From contig JAUIJU010000027.1 of the NCBI GenBank assembly GCA_030431095.1, forward strand, positions 1 to 35,943: a stretch of 35,943 bases of DNA, given 5' to 3'. A program made the position numbers and the translations under genes. This document shows, in pieces, positions 7,577 to 14,642 of the stretch (its first letter is position 1; each line of letters opens with the position of its first letter). Below the pieces are notes generated by a model. It was given only the letters and a program-made list of their open reading frames with translations, did not search any database and was not told the DNA's origin. Origin of the DNA: Gammaproteobacteria bacterium. GTDB taxonomy: Bacteria > Pseudomonadota > Gammaproteobacteria > Xanthomonadales > SZUA-36.

Positions 7577-8572
7577 ATGTTCCGAATCATCACATCCCTG
7601 TTTTTGCTGCTCCTGGCCCCCACCACATCGGCCCAGGTTGCCGACATGCCGGGTGCGGGCGACCACGAGGCGTTTCCCCGCGTGACAGAGTCGGTGATCC
7701 TGGGTTTTGCCGCCAGTGACTACGAAGCCGGTACGTTTCTGGCCGAAGACGCCGACGGCAAGTTGGTCGTCGAACGGCCCGAAGGCGTTCGCACGCGAAT
7801 TCTCTACCTGAACCCCACCGGCGTGTCGCCACTGTCGGTGCAGAAAAACTACGAGGCTGCGCTGGCTGATGTGGGCGATGTCGAAGAGGTGCTTTCCTGT
7901 TCCGCGGGAGCGTGCAGCGGCCACCAGCTCGCCACCCGTTTCTGGACCCGTGAATCCATGGTGCCGACCCACCAGCTGAGCCACCCTTACTACCTGCTGG
8001 GCTTTTCCCACAACTTCACCAACCCGGCATACCGCTATGCCCGGGTCGTGAGCGGTGCGTCCCTGTTCCACGTCGGGGTGCTTTCCGCGACCGTGGCGTC
8101 GAACAATCCCAACGAATCGGTGCGGGAACGGACCGTGACGCTGGTCGAGATTCTCGAAGTCAGTGACTTCGAGCCGACACTGGAGTTCGTGGATGCCGCG
8201 CAGATGCGCGCCGAGATCGCCGAAGCCGGGCGCGTGGCCCTGTACGGCATTCAGTTTGACCACGACCAGGCAACGCTGAAACCGGAATCGGACGCCACGC
8301 TGGACGAGATCGCCAAGGTGCTTTCAGCTGACGCCTCGATGGCGATCTACGTGGTGGGTCACACGGATGATGTGGGCGCGCTGGATTACAACCAGGCGCT
8401 GTCGCGGAATCGCGCACAGGCAGTGGTCGACGCGCTGGTCGGGCGCGGTGTCGATGGCGGCCGGCTCACGGCGATCGGCGTTGGCCCGGCGTCCCCGGTC
8501 GGGCGCAACGAAACCGAAGCGGGCCGGGCCCTGAATCGGCGTGTCGAACTGGTCAGGCGAGTCGAAAACTGA
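7577..8572 (+). CDS. DUF4892 / OmpA-like C-terminal domain protein
   Basis: A 331-residue exported protein with a signal peptide at 1-20 (MFRIITSLF to TTSAQ). An N-terminal region of about 180 residues resembles DUF4892 (ESVILGF, ILYLNPTG, SAxxVxxNY-like QKNYEAAL, and two close cysteines in LSCSAGACSG). The C-terminal OmpA-like peptidoglycan-binding domain spans about 220-330: IQFDHDQATLKPES, VVGHTDDVGALDYNQALSRNRA and RALNRRVEL. The TD and NxxLSxxRA elements are the conserved meso-diaminopimelate-binding face. It therefore probably tethers an envelope component to peptidoglycan in the periplasm. ATG 7577 is preferred over ATG 7550 because GGAGGA (7565-7570) sits 6 nt before it and the signal peptide then begins correctly. 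It is transcribed apart from mnmG because a terminator lies between them. Confidence 0.88.
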   Translation: MFRIITSLFLLLLAPTTSAQVADMPGAGDHEAFPRVTESVILGFAASDYEAGTFLAEDADGKLVVERPEGVRTRILYLNPTGVSPLSVQKNYEAALADVGDVEEVLSCSAGACSGHQLATRFWTRESMVPTHQLSHPYYLLGFSHNFTNPAYRYARVVSGASLFHVGVLSATVASNNPNESVRERTVTLVEILEVSDFEPTLEFVDAAQMRAEIAEAGRVALYGIQFDHDQATLKPESDATLDEIAKVLSADASMAIYVVGHTDDVGALDYNQALSRNRAQAVVDALVGRGVDGGRLTAIGVGPASPVGRNETEAGRALNRRVELVRRVEN

Positions 8573-8635
8573 TCGGCTCGGCGTAAAGAATCATGACGTG
8601 CCCGCAGGTGGGCGGGTGACGGGCGCGCAGGTTCC

Positions 8636-9943
8636 TCAGGCGCCGGAGCCTGCCTCCAGCGCGGCTTCCTCGTAGGATTCGCCGGCATCTGGGTCATTGA
8701 AAACGTCCAGGTTCAGCTCGCCCTCGCTGCGCGCCACGATGGTGGTCACCGTTGCGTCGCCGGTGATGTTCACCGCCGTTCGGGTCATGTCCAGCACCCG
8801 GTCGATACCCAGGATCATCGCGATGCCCTCCGCCGGGAGGCCCACCTGGGTGAGCACGCCGGCCAGCACCACCAGTCCGACGCTGGGCACGCCGGCGGTG
8901 CCGATGGAGGCCAGAATCACCATGGCCACCACCATCAGGTACTGCCCAAGGGACAGGTCGATGCCGTAGAACTGGGCGATGAAGCCGGTGGCGATGCCCT
9001 GCATGATGGCCGTACCGTCCATGTTGATGGTCGCACCCAGCGGCACGGTGAACGAGGCCACCTTGTTGCTCACGCCCATGCGCTTTTCGACCGTCTCCAG
9101 GGTGACCGGGATGGTCGCGTTGCTGGAGGCGGTGGAGAAAGCGAACATCATGGCCGCCCGCATCTTGGCCAGGAATACCAGCGGGTTGAGCCGTCCGATC
9201 AGAGTCAGCAGGGTGGGGTAGACCACCAGGGCGTGCAGGAACAGCACGGCAAACACCAGCATCACGTACTTGCCCACGGCGGCGAAGTCCGCCAGGTCGC
9301 TGGTGGCGGCCAGGTTGGCGATCAGGGCAAATACGCCATACGGTGCGAAGCGCATGACGAGGGTCACCAGGCGCATGATCACGTGGTTGATGTCCTGGAA
9401 CCAGGCGGAGATGCGCTCGCCGCGGCTTCCGCTCATGGTGATCGCGATGCCCAGCAGCACCGAAAATACGATGATGGGCAGCATCTGTGCCGTGGCCATG
9501 GCCGCCACCGGATTCTTTGGCACCATGTCGATGATCACCTGGGTGAACGGCGTGGCCTCGGCAATCTGTCGCTGCACGGTGCTGACCGGGCTGCTGGCGC
9601 CCAGTCCCGGCTGGAAGATGGCCGCCGCGGTCAGGGCCAGGGTCACGGCGATGCCCGTGGTCAACAGGTACAGGGCCACGGTCTTGCCACCGACACGCCC
9701 GAGCATTTTCGGATCCGACAGCGAACTGGAGCCGCACACCAGCGAGACGAACACCAGCGGCACGACCAGCATCTGAAGCAGGGCGATGAACACCTGGCCC
9801 AGCACGCGAAACAGCCCGTCCGTCAGCCAGATCTGCGCCCAGTCGGGGTTGCCGAGCAGGGTGATGATCCAGCCGGTGACAGCGCCGAGGATCATCGCGA
9901 TGAGGATGCGTGCGCTGAGGCTCATTTTTTTCTTTTCGGCCAT
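8636..9943 (-). CDS. Dicarboxylate/amino acid:cation symporter (DAACS, GltP/DctA type)
   Basis: A 435-residue inner-membrane secondary transporter of the glutamate/aspartate or C4-dicarboxylate symporter family, driven by Na+ or H+. It has the expected eight-helix plus two-hairpin pattern. The serine-rich hairpin motif appears as STASSNATIP, and the NMDGT motif is followed by a GTAGVPS hairpin. The final substrate helix reads DRVLDMTRTAVNITGD. The Arg in DMTRT corresponds to the residue that binds the side-chain carboxylate of acidic substrates in GltPh, so glutamate, aspartate or a dicarboxylate is the likely substrate (inference). The gene is convergent with the OmpA-like gene (63-nt gap with only a weak short hairpin) and divergent from glnS. 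The start MAEKKK is conventional for the family. Confidence 0.93.
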   Translation of the reverse strand: MAEKKKMSLSARILIAMILGAVTGWIITLLGNPDWAQIWLTDGLFRVLGQVFIALLQMLVVPLVFVSLVCGSSSLSDPKMLGRVGGKTVALYLLTTGIAVTLALTAAAIFQPGLGASSPVSTVQRQIAEATPFTQVIIDMVPKNPVAAMATAQMLPIIVFSVLLGIAITMSGSRGERISAWFQDINHVIMRLVTLVMRFAPYGVFALIANLAATSDLADFAAVGKYVMLVFAVLFLHALVVYPTLLTLIGRLNPLVFLAKMRAAMMFAFSTASSNATIPVTLETVEKRMGVSNKVASFTVPLGATINMDGTAIMQGIATGFIAQFYGIDLSLGQYLMVVAMVILASIGTAGVPSVGLVVLAGVLTQVGLPAEGIAMILGIDRVLDMTRTAVNITGDATVTTIVARSEGELNLDVFNDPDAGESYEEAALEAGSGA

Positions 9944-9992
9944 CGTGTCGGGTCCGTGTTTCGGGGCAGTGCTAGCCTACACGATGCCGGGT

Positions 9993-10014
9993 GCGTGAAC
10001 GAAACCGCTCACGC
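9993..10014. repeat. Inverted repeat upstream of symporter gene
   Basis: GCGTGA (9993-9998) and TCACGC (10009-10014) form a perfect 6-bp inverted repeat with a 10-bp spacer, about 50 bp before the symporter start on the minus strand. It is a possible operator. The half-site is not one I can assign to a known regulator. Confidence 0.35.
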
Positions 10015-10095
10015 TCCCGTGCGAAATAGGCCGCCGCCATCGCAGCCAGGGCGAGCGTGGCGAGCAGGGATGCCGTGAATCTTGGGATTATGGGT

Positions 10096-10114
10096 CACTC
10101 CAGTCGGTGGAGTG
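10096..10114. repeat. Perfect 7-bp inverted repeat between symporter and glnS
   Basis: CACTCCA (10096-10102) and TGGAGTG (10108-10114) are perfect reverse complements around GTCGG. No T tract follows on either strand, so it is better read as an operator or hairpin than as a terminator. A 12-bp perfect palindrome, GCCCACGTGGGC, lies nearby at 10158-10169. The whole 9944-10296 gap holds no gene that I can support. Confidence 0.4.
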
Positions 10115-10183
10115 GCGCCATGGGCGTCGGGTGGGAACGAAGCCATCATGGTTTCCTGCCCACGTGGGCGCAAGGCGCGGGGA

Positions 10184-10228
10184 TAGAATTCGCACTGATG
10201 GCGCATGGGTGATTGCGCTAGAATTCGC
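10184..10228 (+). promoter_or_regulatory. Duplicated TAGAAT -10-like element before glnS
   Basis: TAGAATTCGC occurs at 10184-10193 and again at 10219-10228, 35 bp apart. Each copy contains TAGAAT, a good -10 hexamer, and both lie 70-110 bp upstream of the glnS ATG. Neither has a strong -35. They may be tandem promoters. Confidence 0.35.
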
Positions 10229-10296
10229 CCTTTCCCTGGCCTCCCGGCACGCGACGCGTTCGGGCAAGAGGGCCGCCAGCCGATCGAAGCCTTTCC

Positions 10297-11991
10297 ATGG
10301 AAGCATCCACCGACACCACGCCCACCAATTTCATTCGCAACATCGTCAAGGCGGACCTTGAGGCGGGAAAGCACGCGGCCATCGTCACGCGTTTTCCACC
10401 GGAACCCAATGGGTTCCTGCATATCGGCCACGCCAAGGCGATCTGCCTGAACTTCGGCCTGGCCGACGAGTTCGGCGGGCGCACCAACCTGCGCTTCGAC
10501 GACACCAACCCGCTGAAGGAGGACGAGGTTTATGCCCAGGCCATTCTCGACGACGTGCGTTGGCTCGGCTTCGAGTGGGACGAACTCTGTCATGCTTCGG
10601 ATTATTTCGATCAGCTGTACGACTGGGCGCTGCACCTGGTGCGCGAGGGCAAGGCCTACGTAGACAGCCAGGACGCGGACACCATCCGCGCTCGCCGCGG
10701 CACCCTGACCGAACCGGGTGAAGACAGCCCGTTTCGCGGGCGTTCCACGGAAGAAAACCTGGACCTGTTCCAGCGCATGAAGGATGGCGAATTCGGTGAC
10801 GGCGAACACGTGCTGCGCGCGAAGATCGACATGGCCGCGCCCAACATCAACCTGCGTGACCCGGTGATGTACCGCATTCTCAATGCGCCGCACCACCGTA
10901 CCGGAGACACCTGGCACATCTATCCCATGTACGACTGGGCGCACGGCCAGTCGGACGCCCTGGAACACGTGACACACTCCCTGTGTACGCTGGAGTTTGA
11001 AGACCACAGGCCGTTGTACGACTGGTTCCTGGATCAGATCCCGGCGCCGTCGCGCCCCCGCCAGATCGAGTTCGCGCGCGGCAATCTCAATTTCACGGTG
11101 ATGAGCAAGCGGCGCTTGCGCGAACTGGTGGAGGAGAAGCACGTGGACGGCTGGGACGACCCGCGCATGCCCACCCTGGCCGGCCTGCGCCGGCGCGGCT
11201 ACACCCCGGCCAGCATCCGCCGCTTCTGGCGTGACCTGGGCGTATCCAAGTCGGACTCCATCATCGACATGGGCGTCCTGGAGAACGCCGTGCGCGATGA
11301 CCTGAACGCCACGGCGCCGCGCGCCATGGCGGTGCTGGACCCACTCAAGGTGGTGCTGACCAACTTCCCGGAGGGTGATACCGAGTGGCTGGAGGCCGCG
11401 GTGCATCCGCAACAGCCGGAGCGGGGCAGCCGGCGTGTGCCCATCAGTCGCGAGATCTGGGTGGAGCGCGGCGACTTCATGGAGGACCCGCCGCGTAAAT
11501 TCTTCCGCCTCAAGCCTGGCGGCGAGGTGCGTCTGCGCAATGCCTTCATCATCCGCTGCACGGATGTGATCAAGGGCGCCGACGGCGCCGTCACCGAACT
11601 GCACTGCGAGCTGGATCCGGAAAGCCGTTCCGGCATGCCCGGCGCCGACCGCCGCGTGAAAGGCACCATTCACTGGGTGTCTGCGGCTCATGGCCAGGCC
11701 GCCGAAGTGCGTCTTTACGACCGCCTGTTCAGCGTCGAGAATCCGCTGGCGGACAAGGACAGTGATTATCGACAGCACCTGAATCCCGAATCCCTGCAGG
11801 TGGTGGAGAACGCCTGGGTGGAACCCTCGGTGCTGGCCGACGGTGCGGCAGACATGCACCAGTTCGAGCGCACCGGCTATTTCGCACGTGATCGTGCGGC
11901 GGAACAGGGCGCCAAGGCGGTGTTCAATCGCACCGTGACGCTGCGCGATACCTGGGCCCGACTGCTCAAGGAACGGGCCGCGCGCGGGTGA
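10297..11991 (+). CDS. glnS: Glutaminyl-tRNA synthetase
   Basis: A 564-residue class I aminoacyl-tRNA synthetase that charges tRNA-Gln with glutamine using ATP. The HIGH signature is exact (H42-I-G-H45 in PEPNGFLHIGHAK), and the KMSKS loop appears as VMSKRR at about 268-273, as in E. coli GlnS. Other landmarks are RFDDTNPLKED, the Rossmann-fold insert with PSRPRQIEFARGNLNF, and the C-terminal anticodon-binding beta barrels with EIWVERGDFMEDPP and FFRLKPGGEVRLRNA. The length is close to the E. coli enzyme (554). The N-terminus ESTDTTPTNFIRNIVKADLEAGK matches the family. No strong ribosome binding site precedes the ATG. Presence of glnS implies direct Gln-tRNA formation, as usual in gammaproteobacteria. 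Confidence 0.97.
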   Translation: MEASTDTTPTNFIRNIVKADLEAGKHAAIVTRFPPEPNGFLHIGHAKAICLNFGLADEFGGRTNLRFDDTNPLKEDEVYAQAILDDVRWLGFEWDELCHASDYFDQLYDWALHLVREGKAYVDSQDADTIRARRGTLTEPGEDSPFRGRSTEENLDLFQRMKDGEFGDGEHVLRAKIDMAAPNINLRDPVMYRILNAPHHRTGDTWHIYPMYDWAHGQSDALEHVTHSLCTLEFEDHRPLYDWFLDQIPAPSRPRQIEFARGNLNFTVMSKRRLRELVEEKHVDGWDDPRMPTLAGLRRRGYTPASIRRFWRDLGVSKSDSIIDMGVLENAVRDDLNATAPRAMAVLDPLKVVLTNFPEGDTEWLEAAVHPQQPERGSRRVPISREIWVERGDFMEDPPRKFFRLKPGGEVRLRNAFIIRCTDVIKGADGAVTELHCELDPESRSGMPGADRRVKGTIHWVSAAHGQAAEVRLYDRLFSVENPLADKDSDYRQHLNPESLQVVENAWVEPSVLADGAADMHQFERTGYFARDRAAEQGAKAVFNRTVTLRDTWARLLKERAARG

Positions 11992-12021
11992 CCAGCGGCA
12001 CGGTGCGCTGCGCCGTGATTT

Positions 12022-12030
12022 TGCTAGACT
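12022..12030 (+). promoter_or_regulatory. Extended -10 promoter of lemA
   Basis: TGCTAGACT at 12022-12030 fits an extended -10 element (TGn plus TAGACT), about 30 nt before the lemA ATG. The -35 region is poor, as is common with extended -10 promoters. Confidence 0.4.
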
Positions 12031-12059
12031 GACGGCTCCACAACCTGAGGAGTAGGGCC

Positions 12060-12641
12060 ATGGGCTGGGTGTTACTTGCCGTCATCGCCGCGGCGGTGGT
12101 ATTCGCCATTTCCATCTACAACCGGCTGGTTGCCTCGCGCAACCGGTTCAAGAACGCGTTTGCACAAATCGACGTACAGCTCACGCGCCGGCATGACCTG
12201 ATTCCCAACCTGGTGGAAACGGCCAAGGGCTACATGTCCCACGAACGCGAAACCCTCGAGGCGGTCATCAAGGCGCGCACGGCGGCGGTATCGGGCCTCA
12301 AGGAGGCCGCGAAGGACCCCTCCGACCCGGCGGCCATGAAGCAGCTGGCCGAGGCCGAGCAGGGACTGTCCGGCGCCCTGGGGCGCCTGTTCGCGCTGTC
12401 GGAGTCCTACCCGGATCTGAAAGCCAACGAGAACATGATGCAGCTCTCCGAAGAGCTGACCACCACCGAGAACAAGGTCGCGTTCGCGCGCCAGGCCTAC
12501 AACGATTCGGTGATGGACTACAACACCATGCGCGAGTCCTTCCCCAACAACTTTTTTGCCGGCTGGTTCAACTTTGCCCCGGCCGAATTGCTGGAAATCG
12601 AGGACGAGACCAAGCGGGAGGTGCCCGAGGTTTCTTTCTGA
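12060..12641 (+). CDS. lemA: LemA family protein
   Basis: A 193-residue LemA-family protein. One N-terminal transmembrane helix (about 2-20) is followed by the hallmark NRLVASRNRFKNAFAQIDVQLTRRHDLIPNLVETAKGYMSHE and a long helical bundle. LETA-type motifs (KANENMMQLSEEL, ENKVAFARQAYNDSVMDYN) continue to FPNNFFAGWF near the end. The molecular role of LemA is unsettled; it is an envelope protein, often found next to M48 peptidases or TPM-domain proteins. Here an M48 peptidase follows after 69 nt on the same strand, so the two very likely form an operon. The ribosome binding site GAGGAG lies just before ATG 12060. The length and motifs are normal for the family. Confidence 0.95.
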   Translation: MGWVLLAVIAAAVVFAISIYNRLVASRNRFKNAFAQIDVQLTRRHDLIPNLVETAKGYMSHERETLEAVIKARTAAVSGLKEAAKDPSDPAAMKQLAEAEQGLSGALGRLFALSESYPDLKANENMMQLSEELTTTENKVAFARQAYNDSVMDYNTMRESFPNNFFAGWFNFAPAELLEIEDETKREVPEVSF

Positions 12642-12710
12642 GCGGCCTCGCGGCGCTCCGGGAGCTGACGGCAGCCACCGCGTGACCGTCCTGGGCACGG
12701 AGGGTCCGGC

Positions 12711-14642
12711 GTGAATTTCTTCGAACACCAGGACCGATCCCGGCGCCAGACACGCTGGCTGCTGTTGTTGTTCCTGCTGGCCGTGGTGGCCGTCGTGGTG
12801 GTGGTCGACGTGGTGTTGCTGATCTCGTTCGGCTTTCTGCGCCACACCCCGGACATTCCGCTGTTTTCGGCGGCCAATCTGCAGGCGAACAGCGGTGCCC
12901 TGGTGGCCGGCGCACTGGCGACCGGGGCGATCATCGGCCTGGCCAGCCTGTTCAAGACGCTGACCCTGAGGGGCGGTGGTGGGCAGGTGGCGCGCCAACT
13001 CGGTGGCACCCTGGTGGACCCTGACAGTCGCGACCCCCTGCGTCGGCGCCTGGTCAACGTGGTGGAGGAGATCGCCCTGGCCAGCGGCGTGCCGGTACCG
13101 GAAATCTACGTACTGGAGCAGGAAGCGGGCATCAATGCCTTCGCGGCCGGTTATTCGCCTGCCGACGCTGCCGTGGCGGTGACGCGCGGGACCCTGGAAA
13201 AACTCGATCGTGCCGAACTGCAGGGCGTGATCGCCCACGAATTCAGTCATATTCTCAACGGCGACATGCGCCTGAACATCCGCCTCATGGGCGCCTTGTT
13301 CGGCATTCTGCTGCTGGCGCTGATCGGGCGGCGCGTGCTGTTCCACACCCATTATTTGGGTCGGTCGTCGCGCAACAATGGCGCCCTGGGCATCATGGCG
13401 CTGGCCCTCACCCTTGTGGCGGTGGGATACGTGGGCCTGTTTTTCGGCCGCATGATCAAGTCTGCCGTATCGCGCCAGCGCGAGTACCTGGCGGACGCCT
13501 CCGCGGTGCAGTTCACCCGCGACCCGGACAGCATCGGTGGCGCCCTGAAAAAAATCGCGGTGTACGGCGATCATTCCTACCTCCAGGCGGACACCGAGGA
13601 GGTCGGTCACATGCTGTTCGGACCCGGTCGCAAGATGAGCCTGATGGCCACGCACCCGCCCCTTCTGCAGCGCATTGCCCGCGTGGAGCCAAATTTTCAG
13701 GAAGAAGACCTCAAGGTGCTGGCCGCGCGCATCCAGCGCGGCGAGCAGCGCCAGCGAGACGTCGCGGCCCGTGAACAGGCGCGGCGCGACCCACCCGCGG
13801 CGGGACGCGGCCCCTTCGATGCGCAGGCCATCATCGACCAGATCGGTAACCCGGACATGCAGCGCATCCTGCTGGCCGCGGCGGTGGCCGAAAGCCTGCC
13901 CGAGCCCGCCACCCACGTGGCGCGGGCGGTCGAGTCGGCGCCGGTGGCCCTGCTGTACAGCTTGCTGATGGATGACCCCGACGCCCGGCGCCTGCAATTG
14001 CAGGTCATCACCGACCGGCTGGGGGAGGGGACGGCGGAGGCGGTGCACCGTCTGATCGACGGCGGCGGGGTACTGAACACCGGGCAACGCCTGCCACTGC
14101 TGGAGATCGCCCTTCCGGCCCTGCACCGGCAACCCATGAAGGTGCTGCAGGATATGCTCGGGGCCATCGACGCCATGATCCGGGTCGACGGAAAGGTGGA
14201 CGTATTCGAATACCTGTTGGCTCGCCTGGTGCGCCAGTACCTGTGGGAGTCGGCCAACCCGCACCGGGTGAAGGTCGCCGGCAAAAAGTCCCTGCGCCAG
14301 CGTCGTGACGCGGTGCGCGAAGTACTGGCCGTTGTCGCCTGGCACGGCGCGCCGGACAGTCTCGAGGCTGCCTTCGCCGCCTACCGGGAGGCGCTTGGCG
14401 AGGCGTTGGGCGAGGTGCCCGAGGTGATGCCCCCCACCGACGACTGGATGGGCATGCTGGACCGTTCGCTGGAACGCCTGGACGAACTGACGGCGCCCGG
14501 CAAGGAGCAGCTGTTGCGCGCGCTGACCCTGGCCATTCGCCACGACGGGCGCTACGTGGAAGCCGAGCTGGAACTGTTGCGCGCCGTGTGCTCGGCGATG
14601 CACGTGCCGATTCCGGCACTGATCAGCGAGTCGGCGACCTGA
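12711..14642 (+). CDS. HtpX-like M48 metallopeptidase with long C-terminal extension
   Basis: A 643-residue membrane zinc peptidase of family M48. Two N-terminal transmembrane helices (about 17-42 and 61-82) are followed by a conserved juxtamembrane region (PVPEIYVLEQEAGINAFAAG). The zinc motif HEFSH lies at residues 176-180, with the third ligand probably E258 in REYLADA. A second pair of hydrophobic segments lies between them. Classical HtpX is about 290 residues. Here the remaining ~300 residues after RIARVEP form a soluble, mostly helical region containing a TerB-like stretch (LGAIDAMIRVDGKVDVFEYLLARLV). GTG 12711 is supported by GGAGGG about 7 nt upstream. LemA plus this peptidase recurs as a pair in Proteobacteria; membrane protein quality control is the likely role. 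The stop abuts the stop of the opposing gene. Confidence 0.9.
   Translation: MNFFEHQDRSRRQTRWLLLLFLLAVVAVVVVVDVVLLISFGFLRHTPDIPLFSAANLQANSGALVAGALATGAIIGLASLFKTLTLRGGGGQVARQLGGTLVDPDSRDPLRRRLVNVVEEIALASGVPVPEIYVLEQEAGINAFAAGYSPADAAVAVTRGTLEKLDRAELQGVIAHEFSHILNGDMRLNIRLMGALFGILLLALIGRRVLFHTHYLGRSSRNNGALGIMALALTLVAVGYVGLFFGRMIKSAVSRQREYLADASAVQFTRDPDSIGGALKKIAVYGDHSYLQADTEEVGHMLFGPGRKMSLMATHPPLLQRIARVEPNFQEEDLKVLAARIQRGEQRQRDVAAREQARRDPPAAGRGPFDAQAIIDQIGNPDMQRILLAAAVAESLPEPATHVARAVESAPVALLYSLLMDDPDARRLQLQVITDRLGEGTAEAVHRLIDGGGVLNTGQRLPLLEIALPALHRQPMKVLQDMLGAIDAMIRVDGKVDVFEYLLARLVRQYLWESANPHRVKVAGKKSLRQRRDAVREVLAVVAWHGAPDSLEAAFAAYREALGEALGEVPEVMPPTDDWMGMLDRSLERLDELTAPGKEQLLRALTLAIRHDGRYVEAELELLRAVCSAMHVPIPALISESAT

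Noticed and set aside
9972..10086. Short minus-strand frames before the symporter: a ~40-codon frame with a hydrophobic segment followed by basic residues, and a ~46-residue frame starting MMASFPP
   Set aside because: The hydrophobic frame has no usable start codon with a ribosome site, and the other has no protein-like features. Joining them would need an unproven frameshift.
10009..11859. A 616-residue minus-strand frame covering glnS
   Set aside because: It is a shadow of glnS in high-GC codon use, with no recognisable motif.
12072..14603. An 843-residue open frame on the minus strand across lemA and the M48 gene
   Set aside because: It is antisense to two clear genes, has low-complexity Gln/His/Arg-rich composition typical of a reversed GC-rich coding frame, and shows no domain.
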